Below, piece after piece: positions 46,330-57,486 of a DNA stretch of 64,000 nucleotides. The first letter of the stretch is position 1; every line of letters begins with the position of its first letter. The position numbers were made by a program, and so were the translations under genes. Location of the stretch: positions 5,460,545-5,524,544 of the forward strand of contig NC_088790.1 in assembly GCF_949628265.1 (NCBI RefSeq), written 5' to 3'. The notes under the pieces were generated by a model that ran no database searches, was not told where the DNA came from, and saw only the letters and a program-made list of their open reading frames with translations. This DNA is from Cloeon dipterum. Taxonomy: Eukaryota > Arthropoda > Insecta > Ephemeroptera > Baetidae.

Positions 46330-49300
46330 ATGAAAAACAAGGGTAAGTAAAAATCAGTGTCAATCAAACCTGACCGCATGTATGTATGTAATTTTTCCTT
46401 ACGATTTGAGCATTTTCTGGGTTGTCATTTCGCCTTAGCAAGAATTTCCAACTTTTGCTACCTATTCGTGACATTTATTGCTGCTAATTCACTCACATTT
46501 TAATTGGTAGGTGGAAACAGCTCATCTACACCGCCTCAAAAGAAGCTGAAGCAAGGAAGTAAGTCATTATACATACTTACATAAATTATGCGATACACAT
46601 ATGATATTAATGTCATTATTTTATTATACATTGCAGCGGTACTGTCCTTCTTTGAGGCAGCGAAAATTAGAAACGAGAATGCAAGAAAGAGGAAATTGAG
46701 TGAGCCGCATGATGACGAAGTGACAGTCCTAAAAGTGCGTTGCGATGAGGGAAACGTGGAGCCTCCAAAGGTTGAAGATGAAAAGACGGTCGTTCCGGAA
46801 AAGGAGCAAACAAAAGCAGTCGTAAGCAGTGTCAACGAGAGTTCTGAGGTGACAGAAGCAGTCAATGATGCACCTGAAGACAATATGTTGGAAGAAAAAT
46901 CATCCCCTTCCAAAACTGAAAGCGAAAGTGAGGAGGAAGAGGAGAATGGGTCTGCAAACGCTAGCTTTACGTCGACTGGACTAAACAGCAGTTTATTGAT
47001 GGATGTCGATGACAAGTCAATCACCTCAATTAGTGATATTCCCATCACTCCCATGAAGTCGACTCCCAAAGTTAGGAAACTCACCCCAAAGCAGTTGGAA
47101 AAGCAGCTTGAGAACCAGAAGCGCAAGGAGAAAGAAAGGGAGGAGAAGGAGCTGAAGAAGCAGCAGGAAAAGGAGATGAAGCAGAAATTGAAGGAGGAAA
47201 GAGAAGCTCAGAAAAATCTTGAAAGATTGGAGAGGCAGAAAAAGAAACAGGCTGAAATAGAGTGAGTTTTCTTGAACTAAATTTGGGTAATCCCAAGGTT
47301 ATTGACTTTTGCCTTAATTGTATCTCAAATATTATATGTGTGACTTGTTTGTTAAAGCAGATCAAACCAAGGGCGCCCTTTTAAATTAAAAGCTCTTAAG
47401 AATAGCATCAAAAAAATGAGCATGTCTAATTCAATTTTTAGTCAAAAGCTTGAGGAGAAAAAGGCCAAAGAGGAGGAAAAACGGAAACAAGAGGAGAAGA
47501 AGCTGGAGGAGAAAAAGAAAAAGGAGGAGGAAAAAGTGAAGGAAAAGCAGAAACGAGAGGAAGAAAGGTTGCTGAAAAAGGAAAAGAAAGAGGAGGAGAG
47601 GAAGAAAGCTGAAGAGGAGGAAAAGAAGAAGATGGAGAAGTCAGCAGCTGCGTTTGCTAGTTTCTTTAAAAAGGTTCCTGCAACAACTGAGCAGTGCAAA
47701 CCAGTGGAGGAGAAAGCAAATCTTCTAAACAATTTTATGCCTTTCACTGTAAGTCCCTGTCATTTATTAATATCCATCTGTTTTTCTTAACAATGTAAAT
47801 TTCAGCTGAAAAAGGGCATGAAGCTGGCTCCAGTTGTTCGACACTCGCTTGATGATAAGGCCAGAACCAATTTAGAGAATTCCTTTGAACATCAATGTGA
47901 TGAAAAACAGCTGTACCTGCAACAGCTCAAAACCAAGGACTTCATTCCCAAGAAAAGTGGCAAAACATTCCCAGCTAGTGAAAACATAGTTGATGACGAT
48001 GTCATTGTGATTGGTACTGAAAACTCGTTCTGCAAAAATGCGTGATAATTAATAATTCAACTCCAGAAAAAGAAGACATAGAGGAAGAAGTTGAGAAGGT
48101 TGGAGAGCTGTTGGTTACAAACAATGCGCCTGAAAAGAACATAAAACCAGCAAGAGTCAAGCTCCTTCAATTTGTCGAGAACCGAAGACCAGCATACTGG
48201 GGAACTTGGTCAAAGAAAAGCACTTGCGTCACCCCAAAGAAACCTTTCGCGCAAGATAAGGTGATTTAATTTAAATACATTATCAAACACGTTTGTCAAA
48301 TATTTTTTTTCTGCATAGATTTTTGACTATGAAGTTGACTCTGATGAAGAATGGGAAGAAGAGGAGCCTGGCGAGTCTCTTCACGGCTCTGACGATGACA
48401 AGGAATCCGAGGATGAAGAGTATGAAGTTGACAATGACGTTTTTGTACCTCACGGCTATTTGAGTGACGAAGAAAGGGGAAATAGTGAAGATGAAGCACT
48501 GGTAAGTTAGCATACTTGTGCTATTAAGGAGTGATCCAAATACAGAAGGTTGGCTAATCGACAAACGACTTTCCATATAGGTTTTTTCGCAGCAATAACC
48601 AACCCTTTTTTTGTGTGGTTATTAGTTAATTGTTAGTAAATTTAGTATTTTACTATTGTTATTATTGAATAATTTCCATTGACACAAGTCCTTGGCGAGT
48701 CCGTTTAATTTAAATTTGGCGTCCTGTGCTCTGCCAGAAAAGCCTAAAAACTTAATTCGCGCCAGTAACATGATTATTGAATATTAACCTATTTTTTGTT
48801 TTAATTTTGGTTTTTGGTCAGGGCTATAATTTAAAATTTGAAAAATGACGTCCATAGCTCATTTTTGATTCTGTTTCATGGTTAATTTTAGTTAGGAAAG
48901 AGCAAAAAGCCGACTTCTTGTGAAAACTCAGTAATTATTTATGTACATTTTTAGCCTGCTGAGGAGCAGAAGGAGAGGCTCAAGCAGATGGATATTCAAT
49001 TTAAAGAAGACATGAAAAAGAAAGTGAAGCACCTTCTTCCCAGAATGGTCACCTGCTTCAATCCAAATGACCCAAGCAAAAAAGATGATCCAGGTAAGCA
49101 TTGCGCGTGTGGATTTCACGCACATTTTACTCCTATTCCTAAACTTCCAACTTCCAATCATCATGAAAACATTAAAGCATGATCAGTGCATATTAAAGCC
49201 TTATATGAATAATTTAATACGGCTGAAAAAGCGACTTTGAACAGTCTTAAATCGATTGCAAATCCATGAAATAATCATAGACGCAATAAATACAAAATGA

Positions 49301-50702
49301 TCAACTCAAATCAAGAGTCAGAAATAAGAAATAATAATACGTTCTTATGATTGATTCAAGGTAGAAAAAATTTATCGAATTTTATTCTTATTTATTTCGT
49401 TGTGGTAAATTTTCCTCACTGTTGCAGTGGAATTTTATTTTATTGTTTTTTCAAGTTTTTTCTGCGTGTATTTTCCGTAGGATTTGTTGCTACTTTCAGA
49501 CCTGTTGAAAAACAGACAGAACTAAAAATGACAAAAATTTTGAGATTTGATCTGGATTAAACGTAGAAATTTCCTGTTAGCGTTTTAACAGACCAAATCA
49601 TGTCTAATGGGCTAATACAATGTCTTTAATTTGCACTTATAAACAATATATAAATCATCAAATATTTTCCAGAAAAACACCTAGTAATTAACGTATCCTT
49701 TTAATAGTGCACAACCAAGTTCTGCATCTTCTGAACCAGTTCGCTGCAGTGGTTGTCGCTCACAAAATTCCCACATCCTACAACACGGATAAAGTAGAGA
49801 GTGATAATTTGGACGACGAACTGGGCAGTGAGCTTGATGATACACTGAAGACTGAATGTTCAGCCAAGAAAAACAAACGAAACAAGATGAAACTGCCTGA
49901 TGAAGCCGTTCCAGATTTCATCCGACTTCTGCACGGCAACACCAAAAACCGGCACTACCTTGTCAAGGAATTCATCACTTACTGGGACAAAAAGCTGCAC
50001 CCAGATATTGACGTGGAGGCACAAATTACTGACGACCGCGTCCGCATTTCCATCGGGAACGCGAGCAAGAAGATGAAAGAGCTCGCGACCTGGCAGGCGT
50101 GTCCAGAAGAAGGTGCGTTCCAGGGACGCATGTGTTGGTGGGTGTTGCAGGAGGAGCGGGACAAGCACAACCTCACTGATTTGCCTTTGCCAAATAACTG
50201 GGTTTACAATTTAAAACCGGCTGCCAGAAGGTCAAAGCTGCAAAAGCCAGAGGTGAAAAAGCAGGTTGTTCCAGTTGAAGATCGTGCTGCGTCTTCGCCC
50301 GAGCCAGCGGCCACGGAAATGCCGCCAAAGAGCGTCCAAGGAACTCTAATCACCAAATTCACCAAGGTCCTTACCCCTGACGAGCGGCAGAAGCAAATCG
50401 CGGCTGAAATGCTGAAGGTCAAGGAAAATAAGGAGAAGATGGCCGCCAAGAAGGAAGCCACTTCTCCATTCAGTCCTTCGTCAGCCTTTTTCGCCAAAAC
50501 TGCAGAACTAAACAAACCCTCCACTTCTAGCAACTCTGCTAATCCTGCTGGCGGCGAGCCGAAGAAAGGACGCCGCGTGTCCCTGCTCTTCTCAGTGCCA
50601 AGGGGGCAAGCTATTCCCTCTCAAAGGCCTGCCTCGGCTTTTAATCCTGTGCCTGTTGTTCTGGCCAAGAAAGATGATCAGGATGTTATTAATCTTGATT
50701 AA
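46330..50702 (+). CDS. Caf1-180: Chromatin assembly factor 1 large subunit (p150/p180), 9 exons, 903 aa
   Basis: Exons are 46330-46342, 46511-46558, 46637-47261, 47442-47748, 47806-48013, 48067-48260, 48319-48501, 48955-49093 and 49708-50702, all GT-AG with agreeing phases. The protein deposits newly made H3-H4 behind the replication fork through PCNA. An N-terminal PIP box QGTVLSFF (19-26) follows a basic KKLK. The Lys/Glu/Arg-rich coiled region spans about 175-298 and a second PIP-like FASFF is at 300-304. The conserved block KLLQFVENRRPAYWGTW is at about 432-448. The acidic DYEVDSDEEWEEEEPGESL is at about 468-486, then VPHGYLSDEE. The C-terminal winged-helix part contains LLHGN and GRMCWWVLQEE. 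The last residues, DVINLD, resemble a SUMO-interaction motif. Intron 5 is only 53 nt; if retained it brings stops. Confidence 0.93.
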
Positions 50703-53396
50703 ATTTAAACATGCTCACCTCAATGCATCTGTGAAACTCGTAGCTTGTACATTTTATTCATCACTATAGCAGGTAAAGAAGAAGTACTAATATTGCAATT
50801 TTTCCTGTTTTCCGAGGAAAACATCATAGTGAAGATTTGTCTTTTTGACTTCACTTGTGAATAACTGTACCACTACATTTTCTTACATCTTTGCTGTACA
50901 AACGTGAAAGACCGACAATTTTCAAATGTCCTTTGTCCAGTAAATAAGTTCGATATATACACTTCAATTATTTAATTTATGTAAACCACTAAGAGCATTT
51001 TCCAAGGCAGTAAACCGATTTGATAACTTCCCTGTATTTGTACGACAGTAAAAAATTAAATTTTACCAAGATCAGGACAAGACTGAATTTCACAGACCAA
51101 ATTTCGCAAGTTTTAATTCTTGTAAGTCTTTCTGCCAACTTTTTAAATCATTCTTCAATGAGTTTGTAAGTGATAATTTAGGAGAATCTAGTTATAATTA
51201 TTTCCACGATTTTTCCAACTAAAATTAATTCGTGGCAATTCAAAATATGTTATTACTATGTAGTCTGGAGTCTTTGTTTCCTAGATTATTTTTAGCGCGT
51301 TTGATTCACAGCATAAAGTCATTAATCTTACGCAAAAATTACTCGAAAAAGTGATATATTTAGGGGTAATTTCCTCGATCAGCTACCCCAAATTTCGCCC
51401 AAGTAGCGGTGACTACCATTTTCACCACGAGTAAAATTGGCACAGTTAAAGAAACGGAAACTTTTATTGCTTCTGGAACTGAACAAAACCTGAAATTTCA
51501 TTAATCGGGCTCGTCCGCGTTGGTTGAAACATGAGATTTGTATTTTGCTCAACATGTTTCGGCTCCAACTGGCGCCTAAAATTATACCTTAGCTAGAGCC
51601 TCGTGTTAGGACCCCCTCGTGACCTTGGGTGCAAGTTGGAGCCAAATCATGTCAAGAAATATAAAAAATCGCAGCTCTCAACCAACGGGGACAAGTTCGA
51701 TTATTTCATCATTAGAAATGCCTTATTCCTATCGAGTTAAAATTGTAAATCAATTTTTTAGTAGACATAACCAGACACGCTAGGAATTAAAAATCCTTTC
51801 CTGAATACGCTTTACAAAAGCTACAATTAAGCCACTGACTATGCTTGACACAGTTCCCTCTGCTTAACGTTTAGTGTTGTTTTGACGACTGCATTAGTGA
51901 AATCCCTGCAGCTTTTTGACAACTGATAAGCGTAGAGTCATGTGTCTGGTTTGTACTGATTAAGTGGAACCAACTGAGCGAGTTATTTTTTCCAGAAACA
52001 GGCTAAAATGGGAAAGCATTGTAGGTTCTTTATCAAGGACGCAATTGACGTTCATTAATGCTAATGCAAACAGGCGTTGTGTAATTTACAGCACTCTTCT
52101 TTGTACGATGGCAATTTTAAGCTCATGTCGCAAACAGGAGCAGTAAAAAGCATCAGGTGCTATCAACAACGTAGCAGACATAACCTCCCAATTTTCCTGC
52201 GGTTAGTTAATTGTATACCAAAGTTTCCAATTTGTATCAAAAAATGATGCAATTACGATAGAACTAAACTACGATACTATGTTATGGTGCTGTGATCTCA
52301 GCCTAAACTAAAAACAAATAAAATATCATATTTTAATTTTTTAGATTTTTTGTAGATCACGGTTGATACATAAATTCAATTTTAGAAATTGTAATAAAAA
52401 AATTGAAAAATTGGTTGTCAATTTAAATACACGAAGAGGAAATTTAAGAGCTATCAACAAACAAGGAAAATTTTCAATTAAAGACAGGTTATGCGGTATT
52501 TCCATCGAATTGCAAACAAGAAGATTTTCCCTGTTATAAATCAGTCAGCAAAAAGCTCTCTTTTAATATTATAGACGTCATCAAATAGATCATAGGGTGG
52601 ATTTCTTTTTATTTTATAGGTGAATGCACAACAACAAAAACGCGCACAGGACATCATGGAATTTATTGTACGCACGGAAATGAATTGATCACATTATAAT
52701 AGTTGTGTCAAGAATAACTAGTTCACACCGATTGATAATTTTAGTCTGCAAGCGCAAAAGCAATAAAATGGTTGCTAGATGTTCAAGATCAACCAATTTA
52801 CGAGCGTTTACAAAGCACTCCCTTTTACTCAACGGCTTTTAACTTTTCAATACGCTATGACTTGAGCTGTGTGCTATATAATTTTAAAAATGAGAGCCTG
52901 CAGAAAGAACCAATCTCTGACAACTTTTATTTCTCTCGTTGTCAGCAGCGTTGATTTATTTATATTGCATATGCGCTTGTTTGATCAACTTGATTTGCAT
53001 TCGTGTTAACCTGACTGTCTGTAGTGTCTGTGTGCGCGTATATGTTTTGCGCTCGCGGCCTCAGAACCATTCCACACAACTAAAACTATAGTATTTTCTA
53101 AAATGTATATCTAAAATTTATCTCCAAAATGTTCTCTGCGACGAGCTTGAATAAAGCACAAAAAAACTTTATTCCGGAGATGCGGCATGATAAAAAAATG
53201 TGATTATTCACGCTACTCGCAAGATGAAAGATGAATGAACAAAAAAAAACTAATTTTAATCTGCTGTCTCTCACACGGCTGTGTTGCGAAGTCGAAAGGG
53301 TAGACACCTGCGCGCAGATAGCACGCCGAGCGAGCCTGGTCAGTGCAAGCTCTGCGCTCAGATCGTCCAGGTGGATTGTATTTCACGCCGTTCCAA
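50703..53396. other. Intergenic stretch between CAF-1 and carbonic anhydrase
   Basis: It holds the 3' UTR of CAF-1 and the promoter side of the carbonic anhydrase; no additional gene or clear repeat was recognised. Pieces such as 51480-51700 are GC-richer without an open frame. Confidence 0.5.
53340..53344 (+). promoter_or_regulatory. Candidate initiator TCAGT of the carbonic anhydrase gene
   Basis: GGTCAGTGC lies 53-57 bases before the start codon at 53397, in a locally GC-rich segment. It matches the arthropod initiator; no TATA box was evident. Confidence 0.25.
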
Positions 53397-56300
53397 ATGA
53401 ATTGGAAATGTTTAAAAATAGCTACTCACTTTCTACTTGTGATTTTGCTCTTTTCATCGGTACAGGGTAAATATTAAAATATTATTTTATTTTTTCAAAT
53501 ATATTGATGCTGGGAATTTTCTTAAGATTTATATAGAGAATACGAAAAATTGAACAAGTCGACTCAAATGTTTTTCTACGTTTATAGAAATTAACAAAGT
53601 TTCGCGTCCTTTTCCATTTGATGAAATAGCTTATTCATTAGGACTGCAATAAAAACGTCAAGTGTTGCAAAAGCAAAAAAGTGATTCCAAATAATTATCA
53701 CTTCTTATTCTAGAGCAGTCCATTGTTCACGTCACATGCAGAGTTTGGCAAAGCGTCATCCTCCGCTACGTTAATTTTTCCATTTGCTTAAATAGCTTAT
53801 AAATCAAATATTTCATCATACACCTCGACGTTGCAACAGACGTCACACAAACGCGATCACAAAAAATGACAGCATACATCATTTTTCCTATTTTTCAATT
53901 TAAATCGAAAAAATGAAAAAATTGCAGAAATTGAAAGCAGTGTCGATGAAAGGGGAAAGGAGCAAACGGACAATGAAGACAGTCACAAACACAAACACCA
54001 TCACCACAAATGGGACTATTCACGAAAAGGTGAGTATTAATTTGAAAAAAAAAATCGTTTTTTCCAGACGGTTGAAATTTTTTGAAACGTTTGATTAGAA
54101 TATAATTATGGCGGATTAATGAAAAATCGCAGGCCAAAAGCTCTGATAACGCCACTTATCAAATTTGAATTGATTTAAGAAATATAGCTAGTTCTCAGAT
54201 AAATTATATCAATCATCAATTTCGACGCTCATTAATTAAGGTTTTGGGCCTGTCATGGTGCAACATTTAAATTGGAAATAAATTTTTATTTATTCAATTC
54301 AAAACAATAACTGTAAAAAATCGATCATTCCCTTTTAAATAGCATTTAAAGAATCGAAAAAACGGGCAGTAATTTCGAGATTAAAACACAATAAATTGAA
54401 GTTTTTTGTCGAATCCTTTACGGTAAAAGTATCACAATTGAGCTACGCGTGAAGCAGAACATGATTTATTTTGGAAGGTCAAGAGAATTGGCAGCACCAG
54501 CATTCCGACTGCGGTGGCGAAGGCCAGTCGCCCATCAAGATTTCGACCAAGCACGCCGTGCCCGCACCTTTTCCAGCCCTTGAGATGGTCGGCTACCACA
54601 ACCCCCTCTTGGCGCCGGTCACCCTTACAAACAACGGACACTCAGGTATCCGCAGCAGGAGAATTGCCAAGTAATTTGAAAATGCAACTCGCGTGTGGAT
54701 ATTTTTGTATTCATCTCGGCAAGTGCATTATTTTAAATACATTATTCCCACGATTCTCGGTTTCTGACTTGAGATGCTAAAAGTATATTAATGGAACAGC
54801 CGAGGCATTCCAATAAGAATCAAGACGCAGCAGCCAGAACATCTTGTGACTGGTTTACCGATAAGTAATGGGAAGTCGATTGTCAAAAGACAAGTTGAAC
54901 ATCCTTCGAAATAAGCACAAATCTGGACAGTCCACTTTTTTAATTGGAAAACCACGTACCTTTATCCATTAAATCTTTTACAGCACTGCAACTTTTTGTA
55001 ATTGCTGATAAATATCTAAAAAATGCTGTTTCACTCAGGGCGGCTTATTTGTTTCTTGAAAAGAAAAAACCCAGCAAATTATCGTTAATTTTCAGATGGT
55101 TCAACTTATTTTTATTTTAAATTTGTAAACTAGTCCATTATTAGAAAATACTGAAACGTGAGATGCGAACAAATCTTTTCAAGATTAAAATTCAATTTTT
55201 AGTAAAGTAAAATTACTCTTTTTGACATTTGGAAAAATACTGCTATACTTTTATTTAAGTTAAGCTCTTTTAAAGTAATTGTATTTCCTTTTTAGCCACT
55301 TTGAATGCTCAGCAATAAAAAGTAATGTAAAATATAATTTATACGTGCAAACGCCAATTTTTCAACTACAATTAATAAAAAATAAAAAACCAGACAAAAT
55401 TAAAATAAATTTGAATAAATATAGGTACTCTGGATCTTTTTATTTCAATTGGAAAAATTTCTTATCGATTTTTCTTTGTTTTTTAACCCTGTATAAAGGG
55501 CTGAATGTATTTTTATCAATTTGTACACCTATTTTTCAGTTTCTCTGAGTGCGGCAAAACCGAATGAAGATGATGACGAGCCGATCCCCTATATATTTGG
55601 AGGGCCCTTGAAAGGCGAATACGAGATGGTTGGACTCCATTTTCACTGGGGTCGGAGAAACAACCGGGGCTCTGAGCATATCATTAACTCAATAAGGTAA
55701 TGTTTAAATTCCAATTTCACCTGGGATTAATGGAATAAAAACTAACCCAAAGAGAAAATTTTAGAACAGGAAAATTTTATCATTCTAGAGTTTTATTTTT
55801 TTCCGAACTTATATTAAGGTACAATGCAAGCGAGCATTAAAATTGTATCCTTCTGTGCATACTAGGCAGGCAGGTTTTACCGTCCCTCATCCGCCGCCAT
55901 GTCTGAGTGACAACTTCTCTTGCGCTTGCCTTATTTCACGTCTAAATAGTAAATTATACTTTTTATAGGTTTGCAATGGAGCTACACATCATTCACAGAA
56001 ACCGGAAGTACAAAACGTTGGAAGAGGCACTGAATCACAGAGATGGACTTTCTGTCTTGGCTTTCTTTTTTTCCGTAATTGTTTTTAAATTTCTAGTTCA
56101 GAACTTGCAAATTAATATTATTTACTATTAGGCCGGCGAGAGAGGAAATGCCCGGCTTGACGTCCTGATCCAAAGTCTGCCCAACGTCAAAAATATGAAT
56201 GACAAAGTTACCCTTGACCAACCCCTGCCCCTAGCGTGGATGCTGCCTCGTGACATCGACACTTTCTACTCATACAGAGGCTCTTTGACGACACCGCCTT

Positions 56301-56567
56301 GTTCCGAAGCCGTTACTTGGATCCTCTTTCCTCACCCTCTGCATGTGTCTTTTGAACAGGTCAGATTGAATTTACATTCAAATTAGAATTATTGATAAAT
56401 GAAAAATTCAGATGGACTTATTCCGGAAGCTGTCCTTCGGGGAGGAGCCAATGGTTGATAATTTTAGGCATCCGCAGCCTATTTCAGGCAGAACGATTTA
56501 TATTCACCGTCTTGTAAATGGAACGAGATTCCACCACCATTACCACAGAATTAAAAAATCAGAGTAG
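53397..56567 (+). CDS. Secreted alpha-carbonic anhydrase, 7 exons, 328 aa
   Basis: Exons are 53397-53466, 53928-54029, 54478-54645, 55540-55696, 55969-56074, 56132-56359 and 56412-56567, with phases 1,1,1,2,0,0. The enzyme hydrates CO2 to bicarbonate. Residues 1-24 are a signal peptide ([19 protein letters not shown], then SSVQG); the frame of the ATG at 53408 would lose it. Landmarks are [24 protein letters not shown] (H112, proton shuttle), GLHFHWG (zinc ligands H147 and H149), GSEH, MELHIIH (third ligand H172) and [14 protein letters not shown] (T254). C69 and C258 match the disulphide of extracellular forms, and N313GT could be glycosylated. Unusual are the His-rich segment 43-50 and HHHYH at 318-322. 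All catalytic residues are present. No GPI signal or membrane helix is seen at the C-terminus. Confidence 0.95.
55279..55320 (+). repeat. Short match to family 3 repeat
   Basis: ACTTTGAATGCTCAGCAATA followed by AAAAG matches ACTTTAAATGCTCAACAATA followed by AAAAG at about 31888. It lies in the carbonic anhydrase intron before exon 4. The match is too short to define an element by itself. Confidence 0.35.
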
Positions 56568-56632
56568 AGTCTAGTTAGAAAAAATACTGCCCCAATGAGT
56601 GCCATTGTAATTAAAAATTATAGATTCCGAGA

Positions 56633-56638
56633 AATAAA
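56633..56638 (+). terminator. Poly(A) signal of the carbonic anhydrase gene
   Basis: AATAAA lies 66 bases after the TAG stop and is the first canonical signal downstream. Confidence 0.7.
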
Positions 56639-56651
56639 CATATCAACCGTA

Positions 56652-56661
56652 TTTATTTATT
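56652..56661 (-). terminator. Poly(A) signals of mRpL32 on the minus strand
   Basis: TTTATTTATT on the plus strand gives two overlapping AATAAA signals in the sense of mRpL32, 37-46 bases after its stop codon and only 13 bases from the opposing carbonic anhydrase signal. Confidence 0.65.
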
Positions 56662-56697
56662 TGTTTTAAACTACTAAACACTACCTTCCAAATGCTT

Positions 56698-57486
56698 TCA
56701 ACCCATGTCAGCTGGTTTCACAACCTGGTTGGTCTCTGCTACTGCCTTTGGAGTTTCCACCTCTGTAGTCCTCTGCAGCAAGTTGCGACTGAACCACTGA
56801 GGACGTGGTTTCGGAACTTCCACGATAAATTTTTTCTAGAACAGCATGTTATTAGGTTGAAAGGGTATAAATTATGGGGAAAATACCTGAGCATCTTGTG
56901 GAGCAGCTTCATTCTCGTAGAGAAGAATAACCTCTTTGTCCACGGCACTCAGACCTAATTTCTCCTGGACAAGATCTTGCGCCAATTTCGTCTCTTCTTG
57001 CACCTTCTTGTAACAATAGTCTACACATTTCAAACACATATGTATTAACCTTCACACTATCATAAATCTTTACTATATTACCACACAAGATGCCAATTTC
57101 ATGGTGATGTCCACATCTTGTGCAGACTATCAAATCATTTCTAGGTCTAATTCTCAGCAAGTTGGCGGGACCAAATTTACGTCTCATGCGTTTTTCAATC
57201 GTTCGCCTGTGCTTGGGAACTGCCCACAAAAATCCATCACCAAGTCCAAAAGGATCAGAGTTTTGGGGTGCAAGTGCAGTCGTTTGTTGATTATTTTCAC
57301 CGAGTAAAACGGCCTGGTAAGTCGGCTCTGCAAGAGAAGGAAAATTAACACAGAGCTCACTTAATTTTTAGCTGAAAGAATTATTAACTCACTGTAAGGA
57401 TATCGCAAGCCTAGGGAAACACTAAGAACCTCTTCAAACGAATTAAAGCAATGCTTTAATGAAATCCATGCGTTGCGTACTGCCAT
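56698..57486 (-). CDS. mRpL32: Mitochondrial ribosomal protein L32 (bL32m), 4 exons, 203 aa
   Basis: Exons in transcript order are 57486-57393, 57327-57082, 57020-56887 and 56835-56698; phases are 1, 1 and 0. The protein is a large-subunit component of the mitochondrial ribosome. An N-terminal region of about 70 residues (MAVRNAWISLKHCFNSFEEV) would hold the import sequence removed on maturation. It is followed by the L32 core WAVPKHRRTIEKRMRRKFGP and the zinc ribbon CTRCGHHHEIGILCDYC with its two CxxC pairs complete. CYKKVQEET and EVILLYENE are typical of the animal family. The C-terminus is lysine- and proline-rich and ends at TGA (56700-56698). The gene is tail-to-tail with the carbonic anhydrase; stop codons are only 130 bp apart. 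Confidence 0.93.

Noticed and set aside
49351-49560. 69-residue open frame in CAF-1 intron 8
   Set aside because: Including it would disturb the phase-1 junction 49093/49708 that restores the conserved C-terminal region.
53408-53470. ATG at 53408 as the carbonic anhydrase start
   Set aside because: It is in a different frame, reaches a stop after the donor and yields no signal peptide; the ATG at 53397 gives a clear signal peptide and the right phase.
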